Shown here: piece by piece, positions 56,268 through 64,000 of the stretch
Layout: each line of letters opens with the position of its first letter
Numbering within the stretch: the stretch's first letter is position 1
Made by a program: the position numbers and the translations under genes
Notes under the pieces: generated by a model
The model's database searches: none
What the model saw: the letters and a program-made list of their open reading frames with translations, nothing else
What the model was told of the DNA's origin: nothing
DNA from: Acidovorax sp. Leaf160
GTDB lineage: Bacteria > Pseudomonadota > Gammaproteobacteria > Burkholderiales > Burkholderiaceae_C
Reading direction: 5' to 3'
Length of the DNA stretch: 64,000 nucleotides
Assembly (NCBI RefSeq): GCF_001424265.1
Contig: NZ_LMOV01000023.1
Location: 236,768-300,767 of the forward strand

Positions 56268-57740
56268 ATGACCTCCCCCCTCATCGAACGCCTGGCCCGC
56301 GATGGCCGCCTCGACTGCATGTTCGTGAACGGTGAATGGCTGCCGCCCCAGGGGCAGGCCCGCGCCACCGTCACCGATCCTTCCACCGAGCTGCCCGTGG
56401 CGGAGATCGCGCTGGGCAGCGCGCAGGACGTGGCGACCGCCGTGGCGGCGGCCCGGCGGGCGTTCGCCGGCTGGTCGGCCACCGCCCCCGCTGCGCGCGC
56501 CAGCCTGCTGGGCCAGCTGCACCGCCTGCTGCTGGAGCGGGCGGAAGACTTCGCCCAGGCGATCTCGCTGGAGATGGGCTCGGCCATCACCGTCGCCCGC
56601 AAAGCGCAGGTGCCGATCGCGGCCGAGCACATCCGCGTGGCCTGCGAATTGGCCGGCAGCTATGCCTTCGTCAGCCAGCGGGAGGGGATGGCCATCGTGC
56701 GCGAGCCCATCGGCGTCTGCGGCCTGATCACCCCCTGGAACTGGCCGCTCTACCAGATCACCGCCAAGGTGGGGCCGGCGCTGGCGGCGGGCTGTACCGT
56801 GGTGCTCAAGCCCAGCGAGCTGTCGCCCTTCAGCGCCCTGCTTTTTGCGGAGGCGCTGCACGACGCAGGCTTGCCGCCGGGCGTCTTCAACCTGGTGAAC
56901 GGCGAAGGCCCCGAGGTGGGCGCGGCGCTGGCTTCGCACCCCGATGTGGACATGGTCTCCATCACCGGATCGACCCGCGCCGGCGTGCTGGTGGCGCAGG
57001 CCGCCGCGCCTACCGTCAAGCGGGTGGCGCAGGAACTGGGCGGCAAGTCGCCCAACGTCATCCTGCCGGACGCCGACCTGGCCGTGGCGGTGCCGGCCGC
57101 CGTCGCGGCGGGCATGCGCAACGTGGGGCAGTCGTGCAGCGCGCCCACGCGCATGGTGGTGCCGCGCGCGCGGCTGGCCGAGGTCGAGCGGCTCGCCGCC
57201 GATGCCGTCGCCGCCATGGTGGTGGGTGATCCGCGCGCCGACGCCACCACGCACGGCCCGGTGGCCAACCAGGCGCAGTTCCGCCGCGTGCAGGAGATGA
57301 TCGGTGTCGGCCTGGCCGAGGGTGCGCGCCTGGTCTGCGGCGGCCCGGGCCGGCCCGAGGGGCTGGAGCGCGGCCTCTATGCACGCCCCACCGTGTTCTC
57401 CGACGTCCGCTCCTCCATGCAGGTGGCGCAGGAGGAGATCTTCGGCCCGGTGATCGTCATCGTGCCCTACGACACCGTGGACGAGGCCGTCGATATCGCC
57501 AACGACACGATCTACGGCCTGGGCGCCCACGTGCAGGGCACCGACTTGGAGCAGGCCCGCGCCGTGGCCTTGCGCATCCGGGCCGGCCAGGTGCACATCA
57601 ACAACCCGGCCTGGAGCCCGCATGCCCCGTTCGGCGGCTACAAGCGTTCTGGCAACGGGCGCGAGTACGGCGTCGAAGGGCTGCAGGAATACCTGGAAAC
57701 CAAAGCCGTGCTGGGCTGGGCCCCCGGCACTGCCGCCTGA
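56268..57740 (+). CDS. NAD(P)-dependent aldehyde dehydrogenase
   Basis: The 490-residue protein has the ALDH order: TPWNWPLYQITAKVGPALAAG (cofactor), KPSELSP, ITGSTRAG, catalytic Glu in QELGGKSPN, catalytic Cys in GQSCSAPTR, and EEIFGPVIVI. It is closest in style to broad aldehyde/betaine-aldehyde-type dehydrogenases. No partner genes mark its substrate. It is convergent with dctA copy 2, which has a strong terminator. Confidence 0.9.
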   Translation: MTSPLIERLARDGRLDCMFVNGEWLPPQGQARATVTDPSTELPVAEIALGSAQDVATAVAAARRAFAGWSATAPAARASLLGQLHRLLLERAEDFAQAISLEMGSAITVARKAQVPIAAEHIRVACELAGSYAFVSQREGMAIVREPIGVCGLITPWNWPLYQITAKVGPALAAGCTVVLKPSELSPFSALLFAEALHDAGLPPGVFNLVNGEGPEVGAALASHPDVDMVSITGSTRAGVLVAQAAAPTVKRVAQELGGKSPNVILPDADLAVAVPAAVAAGMRNVGQSCSAPTRMVVPRARLAEVERLAADAVAAMVVGDPRADATTHGPVANQAQFRRVQEMIGVGLAEGARLVCGGPGRPEGLERGLYARPTVFSDVRSSMQVAQEEIFGPVIVIVPYDTVDEAVDIANDTIYGLGAHVQGTDLEQARAVALRIRAGQVHINNPAWSPHAPFGGYKRSGNGREYGVEGLQEYLETKAVLGWAPGTAA

Positions 57741-57874
57741 TCGGCCGAGCGAGCGTCGCCCGGCGCTGGCCGGGGACGCCCTTGCGCGCCGTGTCGGCCC
57801 ACCTGGGGGCCAGCAATCGCGAGGCGGTTCGCCGACTCGACGGCCGATGGCGGTGACACCCTGGGGCGAGAAAT

Positions 57875-57908
57875 GCAAAACGCCCGCAGTACGGGTACTG
57901 CGGGCGTT
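57875..57908 (-). terminator. Terminator of dctA copy 2 (minus strand)
   Basis: AACGCCCGCAGTAC (57879-57892) pairs perfectly with the complement at 57895-57908; on the minus strand the stem is followed by GTTTTGC. Confidence 0.85.
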
Positions 57909-57958
57909 CCTGGAGCCTGTCCGCCTCCGGCCTCTGGAGCCGGAGCCGAAGGGCGCTA

Positions 57959-59308
57959 TCAGACGGCGGGGCGGGCCCCCACGGCGACCGGCAGGTCGGG
58001 TGCGGGCAAGGGCAGCGGGTTGCCTTCCAGGGCCGCGTCCAGGCGGTCGTGGTCGAGGGCGTTTTCCCAGCGCGACACGACCACGGTGGCCACCGCGTTG
58101 CCGATGAAGTTGGTGAGCGAGCGGCATTCGCTCATGAAGCGGTCCACGCCCAGGATCAGCGCCATGCCGGCCACCGGCACTTCGGGCACCACGGCCAGGG
58201 TGGCGGCCAGGGTGATGAAGCCGGCGCCGGTCACGCCGGCAGCGCCCTTGGACGACAGCATCGCCACCAGCAGCAGCGCGATCTGGTGGCCCAGCGTCAG
58301 GTGGGTGTCGGTGGCCTGCGCGATGAACAGCGCCGCCAGCGTCATGTAGATGTTGGTGCCGTCCAGGTTGAACGAATAGCCGGTGGGCACGACCAGGCCG
58401 ACCACGGACTTCTTGCAGCCGGCGCGCTCCATCTTCTCCATCAGCGACGGCAGGGCCGATTCGGACGACGAGGTGCCCAGCACCAGCAGCAGCTCGGCCT
58501 TCAGGTACTTGATGAGCTTGAACACCGAGAAGCCGCAGGCGCGGGCGACGGCGCCCAGGATGACCACGACGAACAGCAGCGAGGTGATGTAGAACGTGGC
58601 GACCAGCCCGGCCAGGTTCAGCAGCGAACCCACGCCGAACTTGCCGATGGTGAAGGCCATGGCGCCGAACGCGCCGATGGGAGCGGCCTTCATCACGATG
58701 TGCACGACCTTGAACACCGGCACGGTGAGCGATTCCAGGAAGTTGTGCACCGGACGGCCGGTTTCGCCCGACAGCGCCAGCGCCACGCCGAACAGCACGG
58801 CCACCAGCAGCACCTGCAGGATGTTGTCGCCCACGAACGGGCTGACCAGCGTCTTGGGGATGATGTCCATCACGAAGCCGACCAGGGTCATATCGTGCGA
58901 CTTGGCGACGTAGGACGTGACTTCCTTCTGGTCCAGGTCGGCCGGATTGATGTGCATGCCGGCGCCGGGCTGCATCACGTTGGCGACCACCAGGCCGACC
59001 ACCAGGGCCAGCGTGGAGAAGGTCAGGAAATACGCCATGGCCTTGCCGAACACGCGGCCCACGCTGCTGAGCTGCGTCATGCCGGCGATGCCGGTGACGA
59101 TGGTCAGGAAGATGACCGGCGCGATGATCATCTTGATGAGCTTGATGAAGGCATCGCCCAGCGGCTTCAGCGCCGCGCCCCAGGCGGGCTCGAAATGGCC
59201 CAGCAGCACGCCGAGGATGATGGCGACCACCACCTGGAAGTACAGCTGGCGGTAGAACGGCAGGGGCAGCCGCGGATGGCGGATGTCGGCGGTGGGAATG
59301 GGTTGCAT
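57959..59308 (-). CDS. dctA: C4-dicarboxylate:H+ symporter DctA (copy 2)
   Basis: The 449-residue protein has the classic DctA sequence: [17 protein letters not shown] in the first re-entrant loop and [21 protein letters not shown] in helix 7, and [14 protein letters not shown] in the second loop. It takes up succinate, fumarate and malate. ATG 59308 follows GGAGA. It is divergent from a DctB-like hybrid kinase, with a TAGGGA-AA-TCCCTA repeat in the shared region, so it is probably the target of this two-component system. Confidence 0.95.
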   Translation of the reverse strand: MQPIPTADIRHPRLPLPFYRQLYFQVVVAIILGVLLGHFEPAWGAALKPLGDAFIKLIKMIIAPVIFLTIVTGIAGMTQLSSVGRVFGKAMAYFLTFSTLALVVGLVVANVMQPGAGMHINPADLDQKEVTSYVAKSHDMTLVGFVMDIIPKTLVSPFVGDNILQVLLVAVLFGVALALSGETGRPVHNFLESLTVPVFKVVHIVMKAAPIGAFGAMAFTIGKFGVGSLLNLAGLVATFYITSLLFVVVILGAVARACGFSVFKLIKYLKAELLLVLGTSSSESALPSLMEKMERAGCKKSVVGLVVPTGYSFNLDGTNIYMTLAALFIAQATDTHLTLGHQIALLLVAMLSSKGAAGVTGAGFITLAATLAVVPEVPVAGMALILGVDRFMSECRSLTNFIGNAVATVVVSRWENALDHDRLDAALEGNPLPLPAPDLPVAVGARPAV

Positions 59309-59445
59309 GGTGAGGTCTCCAGACGCTGGGGCGGTGCACCGCGCAGGTGCAGTCAAGGGTGCCGGTTGTACCGCCGCCCCCCCTGGCGGCCGATAACCTA
59401 TTGGTATTACGGGGCGCCGCGCCCCTCTGGACGGACGCACCAACA

Positions 59446-59459
59446 TAGGGAAATCCCTA
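59446..59459. promoter_or_regulatory. Inverted repeat TAGGGA-AA-TCCCTA in the dctA/kinase divergent region
   Basis: Six-base perfect arms. A second symmetric word ACCTATTGGT lies nearby at 59397-59406. These are the size expected for a LuxR-type response regulator site, and the regulator gene is at 62336. Confidence 0.6.
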
Positions 59460-59508
59460 GGAAGTCACGGCAACGGTCGCGGGCGAGCCGGCAGGGGACA
59501 ATCGCTGC

Positions 59509-62187
59509 GTGCGCCTGCCCTACCCCTCCCGATCCGTCCTCTGGACGCTGCTGGTCCTCTTCGGCGGCATGGCCGCCAGCATGTTCCTGGCCGGCCAGCT
59601 GGCCTGGCGGCACTCGCTGCGGGAAGAGAGCGACACGGTGGAACGGCAGCTGGCGCTCTACGGGCAGACGCTGGAGCAGCGCATCGACCGCTACCGCACG
59701 CTGCCCGAGGTGCTGGCGCTGGACGACCAGCTGCGCTCCGCCCTCACCCGGCCGCTGGCGCGGCAGGAGGTGGAGCGGCTCAACCACAAGCTGGAGCGGG
59801 CCAACGGCGCGAGCCAGTCGTCCACCCTGACGCTGCTGAACGCGCAGGGCCGGGCCATCGCCGCCAGCAACTGGCGCACCCGCACCAGCAACGTGGGCGT
59901 GGACTACAGCTTCCGGCCCTACGTGCAGCAGGCGCTGGCGCAGGGCAGCGGCAGCTTCTACGGCATCGGCGTGACCACCGGCGAGCCGGGCTATTTCCTC
60001 TCGCAGTCCATCCGCGACGAGCAGGGTCGCACCATCGGCCTGGTGGCGATCAAGATCGCCCTGCAGGAGCTGGAGCGGGAATGGCTGCAGACACCGGACG
60101 TCGTGCTCGCCTCCGACGCGCATGGCGTGCTGTTCCTGGCCAGCCAGGACGCCTGGCGCTACCGCCTGCTGCACCCGCTGGACGACGACGCCCGCGCCGA
60201 GCTGAACGCCACGCGCCAGTACGCCGACCAGCCGCTGCGTCCGCTGGACTACCGCGTCATCGAGCGGCTGGACGGCGGCGGCCAGGTGGTCCGCATGCAG
60301 GCACCCGACCTGCCGGGCCGCAGGCTGTGGCACACCCGGCCGCTGCCGGGCACGCCGTGGCAGCTGCACCTGCTGCACGAAATGCACAGCACCGTGGCAG
60401 ACAGCCGGTGGGCCGCCGCGGCCGGCGCCGGGGGCTGGCTGGCCCTGGGGCTGCTGGTGCTGTTCGTGCGCCAGCGCCAGCGCCTGGCCCGCCTGCGGCT
60501 GCGCAGCCGGCAGGAGCTGGAAACCGTGCTGCAGCAGCACGCCCAGGAGCTGCGCACCGCGCAGGACGGCATCGTGCAGGCGGCCCAGCAGGCGGCCCAG
60601 CAGACCGACATGGGCCTGTCGCGCAGCCTGGAACACCTGCCGCAGGGCGTGGTGATCATCGACGCCGACCTGAAGCTGGTGGCCTGGAATTCACGCTACG
60701 TGCAGCTGTTCCGCTACCCCGCCTACCTGATGCGCGTGGGCCAGCCCATCGAGGCGCTGCTGCGCCACAACGCCCGGCGCGGGCTGCTCGGCCCGGGGCC
60801 GATGCAGGAGGCCATCGAGCGCCGGCTGGCGCACCTGCGCAGCGGCACGCCGCACCTGCACGAAAGCGCCAAGGACGACGGCACGGTGCTGGAGATTCGC
60901 GGCAACCCGCTGCCCGAGGGCGGATTCGTCACCAGCTATGCGGACATCACCAGCTACAAGAACGCCGCGCGCGAGCTGCGCTCGCTGGCCGACGCCCTGG
61001 AGCAGCGCGTGGCCGACCGCACGCGCGACCTGGAGGCCGCCCGGCAGGAGGCGGTGCGCGCCAACCGCTCCAAGAGCCGCTTCGTCGCGGCCGCCGTGCA
61101 CGACCTGCTGCAGCCGCTGAATGCCGCACGCATGTTCACGTCGCTGCTGCGCGGCCACACGCTGGGCGAGGCGGAGCGGCACGCGGTGGACAGCATCGAC
61201 GGCGCGCTGGCCTCGCAGGACGCCATCCTGAGCAGCCTGCTGGACATCGCCCGCATGGAGTCCGGCCAGCTGGAGGTGCATGTGCGCGACGTGGCGCTGG
61301 GGCCGCTGCTGCAGGTGATGGGCCACAACTTCGGCGTGCTGGCCGAGCAGCGCGGCCTCCAGCTCAGCTGCATGCCCACGCGGGCGGTGGTGCGCACCGA
61401 CGAAAACCTGCTGCGCCGCATCGTGCAGAACTTCGTCTCCAACGCCATCCGCTACAGCCGGCGCGGGCGCATCGTCGTGGGCTGCCGCCGCGAGGGCGAC
61501 AGCCATGTGCGCATCGAGGTGCACGACCAGGGCCCGGGCATTGCCGAATCGCTGCAGCGCGAGATCTTCGAGGAATTCCGCCGCCTGGACGAGGGCCACG
61601 CCGACGACCGGGGCGCCGGCCTGGGCCTGGCCATCGTCGAGCGGCTGGGCCGGCTGCTGGGCCACGAGATCGGGCTGCGCTCGCAGCTGGGGCGCGGCAG
61701 CGTGTTCTGGGTGCGCGTGCCGCTGGGCGACCCCACCGCCCTGCGGCGCATCGCCCCGCCACCCGCCGCCACCGGGCAGCCCGCCGACGCGCCGCTGCAC
61801 GGCAGCAGCGCCTGGGTGATCGAAGACGACGGCCCGGCCCGCGCCGCCACCCAGGCGCTGCTGCAGCGGTGGGGCTGCGAAGTGCCGCTGGCCGCAGGCG
61901 CCGCGCAGGCCCTGGCCCAGGCCCGGCCGGGCCAGGCGCCGCAGCTGGTGCTGCTGGAGGTGCATCTGGAGGCAGGCCGCCACGGCCCGGAGGTCTACGC
62001 CGAACTCTGCCAGCGCTGGGGCCAGACCCCTGCCGTGATCCTGGTGACGGCGGAGGGCGACGCCACGCTGCGCCGCCAGGCCGCCGAACGCGGCTGGGGC
62101 TTTCTCGCGAGGCCGGTGCGCGCCCCGGCGCTGCGCGCGCTCATCAGCCAGACGCTGCTGCGGCTGCAGGAGAGCCAGCGGACGTGA
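59509..62187 (+). CDS. DctB-like hybrid sensor histidine kinase with degenerate receiver
   Basis: The 892-residue protein starts at GTG. TM1 is about 10-30, a periplasmic dCache-type sensor follows to about 305, TM2 about 307-323, then a coiled coil, a PAS domain (about 370-480), HisKA with His531 in AVHDLLQPLN, and HATPase_c (NFVSNAIRYS, DQGPGI, GAGLGLAIV). A C-terminal receiver (about 765-885) has Glu817 where the phosphorylated Asp should be and Arg868 for the conserved Lys, so it cannot accept phosphate normally. With the LuxR regulator and dctA next door it probably senses a carboxylate and controls its uptake. Quinate- or acetate-type signals are also possible. Confidence 0.9.
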   Translation: MRLPYPSRSVLWTLLVLFGGMAASMFLAGQLAWRHSLREESDTVERQLALYGQTLEQRIDRYRTLPEVLALDDQLRSALTRPLARQEVERLNHKLERANGASQSSTLTLLNAQGRAIAASNWRTRTSNVGVDYSFRPYVQQALAQGSGSFYGIGVTTGEPGYFLSQSIRDEQGRTIGLVAIKIALQELEREWLQTPDVVLASDAHGVLFLASQDAWRYRLLHPLDDDARAELNATRQYADQPLRPLDYRVIERLDGGGQVVRMQAPDLPGRRLWHTRPLPGTPWQLHLLHEMHSTVADSRWAAAAGAGGWLALGLLVLFVRQRQRLARLRLRSRQELETVLQQHAQELRTAQDGIVQAAQQAAQQTDMGLSRSLEHLPQGVVIIDADLKLVAWNSRYVQLFRYPAYLMRVGQPIEALLRHNARRGLLGPGPMQEAIERRLAHLRSGTPHLHESAKDDGTVLEIRGNPLPEGGFVTSYADITSYKNAARELRSLADALEQRVADRTRDLEAARQEAVRANRSKSRFVAAAVHDLLQPLNAARMFTSLLRGHTLGEAERHAVDSIDGALASQDAILSSLLDIARMESGQLEVHVRDVALGPLLQVMGHNFGVLAEQRGLQLSCMPTRAVVRTDENLLRRIVQNFVSNAIRYSRRGRIVVGCRREGDSHVRIEVHDQGPGIAESLQREIFEEFRRLDEGHADDRGAGLGLAIVERLGRLLGHEIGLRSQLGRGSVFWVRVPLGDPTALRRIAPPPAATGQPADAPLHGSSAWVIEDDGPARAATQALLQRWGCEVPLAAGAAQALAQARPGQAPQLVLLEVHLEAGRHGPEVYAELCQRWGQTPAVILVTAEGDATLRRQAAERGWGFLARPVRAPALRALISQTLLRLQESQRT

Positions 62188-62245
62188 GCCGGGACTCCAG
62201 CGCCGCAAGCTCCTTCCGGCCCGTTGGGGGGACGGCGCGGATCAT

Positions 62246-62293
62246 TCAAAATGATAGCTACCGAGGCAGGCGCCACGGGCGCCGCAAGCCCAT
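62246..62293 (+). repeat. Dispersed short intergenic repeat, copy R6
   Basis: GATAGCTA, 22 nt ending in GCGC, then CGCAAGCCCATT. It fills the gap between the convergent kinase and response-regulator genes. Confidence 0.6.
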
Positions 62294-62335
62294 TAGATGC
62301 GGAAATACGTCGGCATTTCACCCAGCGCGGGCGGG

Positions 62336-62980
62336 TCAGGGCTCGGGGCTCGTTTCCGCATCCAGGCTCTTGACCAGCACCGCCGCCTGGGTTCGGCTGT
62401 AGCACTCCAGCTTCTTGAGGATGGCGGTGACATGCACCTTCACGGTGTTTTCAGCCAGGCCCAGTTCGTGGGCGATCTGTTTGTTGAGCAGGCCGTCGGC
62501 CAGGCACAGCAGCACGCGGAACTGCTGCGGCGTCAGCTGCGCGAGGCGGGCTGCCAGTTGGGCGTCGGCCTCGGAACGCTCCTCGGCCATAGGCGGAAAC
62601 CAGCTGCCGCCATCGAGCACCGTCACGATCGCATCGCCCATCGCCTCGGCCGGGGCCGATTTCGGAATGAAGCCCGCCGCGCCGAACTGCTGCGCACGGC
62701 GGATCACCTTCGGATGGTCATTGGACGAGATCACCACCACCGGCAGCTGCGGGTATTCGCCCCGCACGTGCAGCAGCGCCGAGAACCCGCGCGTGCCCGG
62801 CATGCTCAGATCCAGCAGCACCAGCTCCACCTCGGGGTGCTCCTGCAGCGCGGTGCCCAGCGTGGCCGCGCTAGCGGCTTCCAGCGCGCGCATCTGCGGC
62901 AGCCGCTGGCGCAACACATGCAGCATGGCGGCACGGAACAGGGGGTGGTCATCTGCGACCAGCAGGGTGGGCTCGGACAT
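62336..62980 (-). CDS. LuxR/NarL-type response regulator
   Basis: The 214-residue protein has a receiver domain (1 to about 120) with ADDHP, phosphoacceptor Asp57 in LVLLDLSMPG, and Lys in GFIPKSA, then a LuxR helix-turn-helix (about 145-205, LAENTVKVHVTAILKKL). ATG 62980 removes an upstream Arg-rich extension that lies over the intergenic region. It is convergent with the hybrid kinase, whose own receiver is degenerate, so this is the likely true phosphorylation target. The TAGGGA-type repeat at 59446 may be its site. Confidence 0.92.
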   Translation of the reverse strand: MSEPTLLVADDHPLFRAAMLHVLRQRLPQMRALEAASAATLGTALQEHPEVELVLLDLSMPGTRGFSALLHVRGEYPQLPVVVISSNDHPKVIRRAQQFGAAGFIPKSAPAEAMGDAIVTVLDGGSWFPPMAEERSEADAQLAARLAQLTPQQFRVLLCLADGLLNKQIAHELGLAENTVKVHVTAILKKLECYSRTQAAVLVKSLDAETSPEP

Positions 62981-63069
62981 GGCCCGCAGTCTGCCACGGA
63001 CGCCGCACTTCGTGCACCGGTGCCGCAGCCGCAGCCGCAGGCATCGGCGGCGCGAAGGCGGCCGCTCCC

Positions 63070-63774
63070 TCAGATCGCGACGAGCCGCTGGATGCCCTTT
63101 TCCTGCATCTCGCTGCCCGGCCCGCGCGCGATCACTTCCCCCCGCTCCATCACCAGGTATTCGTCGGCCAGCTCCTCGGCGAAGTCGTAGTACTGCTCGC
63201 ACAGCAGCACGGCGACCGGATGGCCATCCAGTCCGTCGTCCGCGAGCTTGCGGATGACGCGGCCGATGTCCTTGATGATGCTGGGCTGGATGCCTTCCGT
63301 GGGCTCGTCCAGGATCAGCACGCGCGGGCTGGGCGCCAGCGCCCGGGCGATGGCCAGCTGCTGCTGCTGCCCGCCCGACAGGTCGCCGCCCCGGCGGCCC
63401 AGCATCTGCTTGAGCACGGGGAACAGGGCGTAGAGGTGCTCCGGCACGGGGGTGGACGCGCTCTTGTAGGCCAGGCCCATGCGCAGGTTCTCCTCCACCG
63501 TGAGCCGGCCGAAGATCTCGCGGCCCTGCGGCACGAAGCCGATGCCGGCGCGGGCCCGTTCGTAGGGTGTCTTGCCCTGGATGGGCTGGCCATCGAAGGT
63601 GATGGCGCCGCTCTTGATGGGCACCAGGCCCATCAGGCTCTTGAGCAGCGTGGTCTTGCCGACGCCGTTGCGGCCGAGCAGGACGGTGACCTTGCCGGGG
63701 GCGGCGGTGAGGCTCACGTCGCGGAGGATGTGGGAGCCGCCGTAGTACTGGTGGAGGTTTTGGACGGTGAGCAT
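63070..63774 (-). CDS. urtE: Urea ABC transporter ATPase UrtE
   Basis: The 234-residue ATPase has Walker A GRNGVGKTT (34-42), GFVPQGREIFGRLTVEENL, signature LSGGQQQQL, Walker B VLILDEPTEGIQPSI and the final switch region ECEQ-like CEQYYDFAEELAD, all as in UrtE. It works with UrtD on the branched-chain-type permeases UrtBC and binding protein UrtA. The rest of the operon must lie beyond the right edge. Urea uptake ties it to the purine pathway and to urease, of which only ureD is seen in the window. Repeat R7 lies directly before its start. Confidence 0.95.
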   Translation of the reverse strand: MLTVQNLHQYYGGSHILRDVSLTAAPGKVTVLLGRNGVGKTTLLKSLMGLVPIKSGAITFDGQPIQGKTPYERARAGIGFVPQGREIFGRLTVEENLRMGLAYKSASTPVPEHLYALFPVLKQMLGRRGGDLSGGQQQQLAIARALAPSPRVLILDEPTEGIQPSIIKDIGRVIRKLADDGLDGHPVAVLLCEQYYDFAEELADEYLVMERGEVIARGPGSEMQEKGIQRLVAI

Positions 63775-63784
63775 GGGCTTGAAG

Positions 63785-63835
63785 TCTTTTTGGCCTGTAG
63801 CGCTTGAGCTGCCTGGGCTGGTTGCTATTGAATTA
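63785..63835 (-). repeat. Dispersed short intergenic repeat, copy R7
   Basis: On the minus strand CAATAGCAA, 22 nt ending in GCGC, then TACAGGCCAAAAAG. Located just upstream of urtE. Confidence 0.65.
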
Positions 63836-63952
63836 GTAGTACTGGCAGGGCGGTGGGTTCAGCTCCGAACGGTCGGGCGGAGCTTGTCAAAGTCTTGGCG
63901 CGCTGTTCGCGGCGGTGCTGGCGGGTGCTGAGTCTTTGCTTCCCGGGGCCGG

Positions 63953-64000
63953 GATTTCGCCCCGGCGGGCGAGTAACTTTCTTTCGTCTCGCCGAAAGAA
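63953..64000. repeat. Stem-loop repeat cut by the right edge
   Basis: CCCCGGCGGGCGAGTAAC is followed by TTCTTTCG (63979-63986) and its complement CGAAAGAA (63993-64000). Similar CGGGCGA...CTTTCTTT units are widespread intergenic repeats in beta- and gammaproteobacteria, from memory. Confidence 0.5.

Overview
The window reads as one contiguous piece of a high-GC betaproteobacterial chromosome. Protein families and gene order (XdhC/UraH/PuuE purine cluster, many FCD-type GntR regulators, an orphan Bug binding protein, urea ABC transporter) and a short intergenic repeat built around ATAGCTA...GCGC suggest Comamonadaceae, close to Acidovorax. The taxon is an inference from style; no marker gene is present. 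I saw no tRNA, rRNA, CRISPR array, transposase or prophage gene.

Region 1 (1-22,044) is a purine catabolism region. It begins inside xdhC (xanthine dehydrogenase maturation) and holds uraH, a fused uraD-allantoate amidohydrolase, an allantoinase of the PuuE type, an M20 hydrolase of unknown substrate, a secreted gamma-glutamyltransferase, glycerate 2-kinase, a DctA-type carrier, a chemoreceptor, an NCS1 permease, an allantoin/hydantoin racemase-like protein, a xanthine/uracil permease and malic enzyme MaeB. Three FCD-GntR regulators are interspersed. GTATAC-centred palindromes lie before uraH/gntR, the NCS1 permease, the NMT1-type ABC operon and, in weaker form, the xanthine permease and the glxK/dctA divergent region. 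Together this outlines hydroxyisourate -> allantoin -> allantoate -> ureidoglycolate/glyoxylate -> glycerate -> 2-phosphoglycerate.

Region 2 (22,045-28,900) has an NMT1/THI5-type ABC importer (binding protein, ATPase, permease), then a YdeP-type molybdopterin oxidoreductase and a catalase-related heme protein.

Region 3 (28,905-46,404) is sugar-acid use. An eight-gene minus-strand operon pairs an amino-acid-type ABC importer with a zinc dehydrogenase, a UxaB-like reductase, UxaA and a KdgK-like kinase, fitting aldonate -> tagaturonate -> altronate -> KDG -> KDPG. A divergent FadR-type regulator faces it. Next come a Bug binding protein, a second FadR-type regulator and a plus-strand operon gntP-ltnD-otnK-otnC-hydrolase-otnI for threonate/erythronate. 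The Bug gene and gntP share an identical 18-nt upstream word.

Region 4 (46,463-50,509) holds a 2-oxoglutarate/Fe(II) oxygenase divergent from an NMT1-type binding protein, a CDA-fold (guanine-type) deaminase and a ureD with no urease structural genes beside it. The 487-bp gap between the divergent genes carries two long nested stem-loops.

Region 5 (50,544-64,000) is mixed: metallophosphoesterase, lipid/diacylglycerol kinase, PAP2 phosphatase, MFS exporter, haloacid dehalogenase, aldehyde dehydrogenase, a second DctA, a DctB-like hybrid kinase with a degenerate receiver, a LuxR-type response regulator and urtE, the last gene of a urea ABC transporter whose other genes should lie past the right edge.
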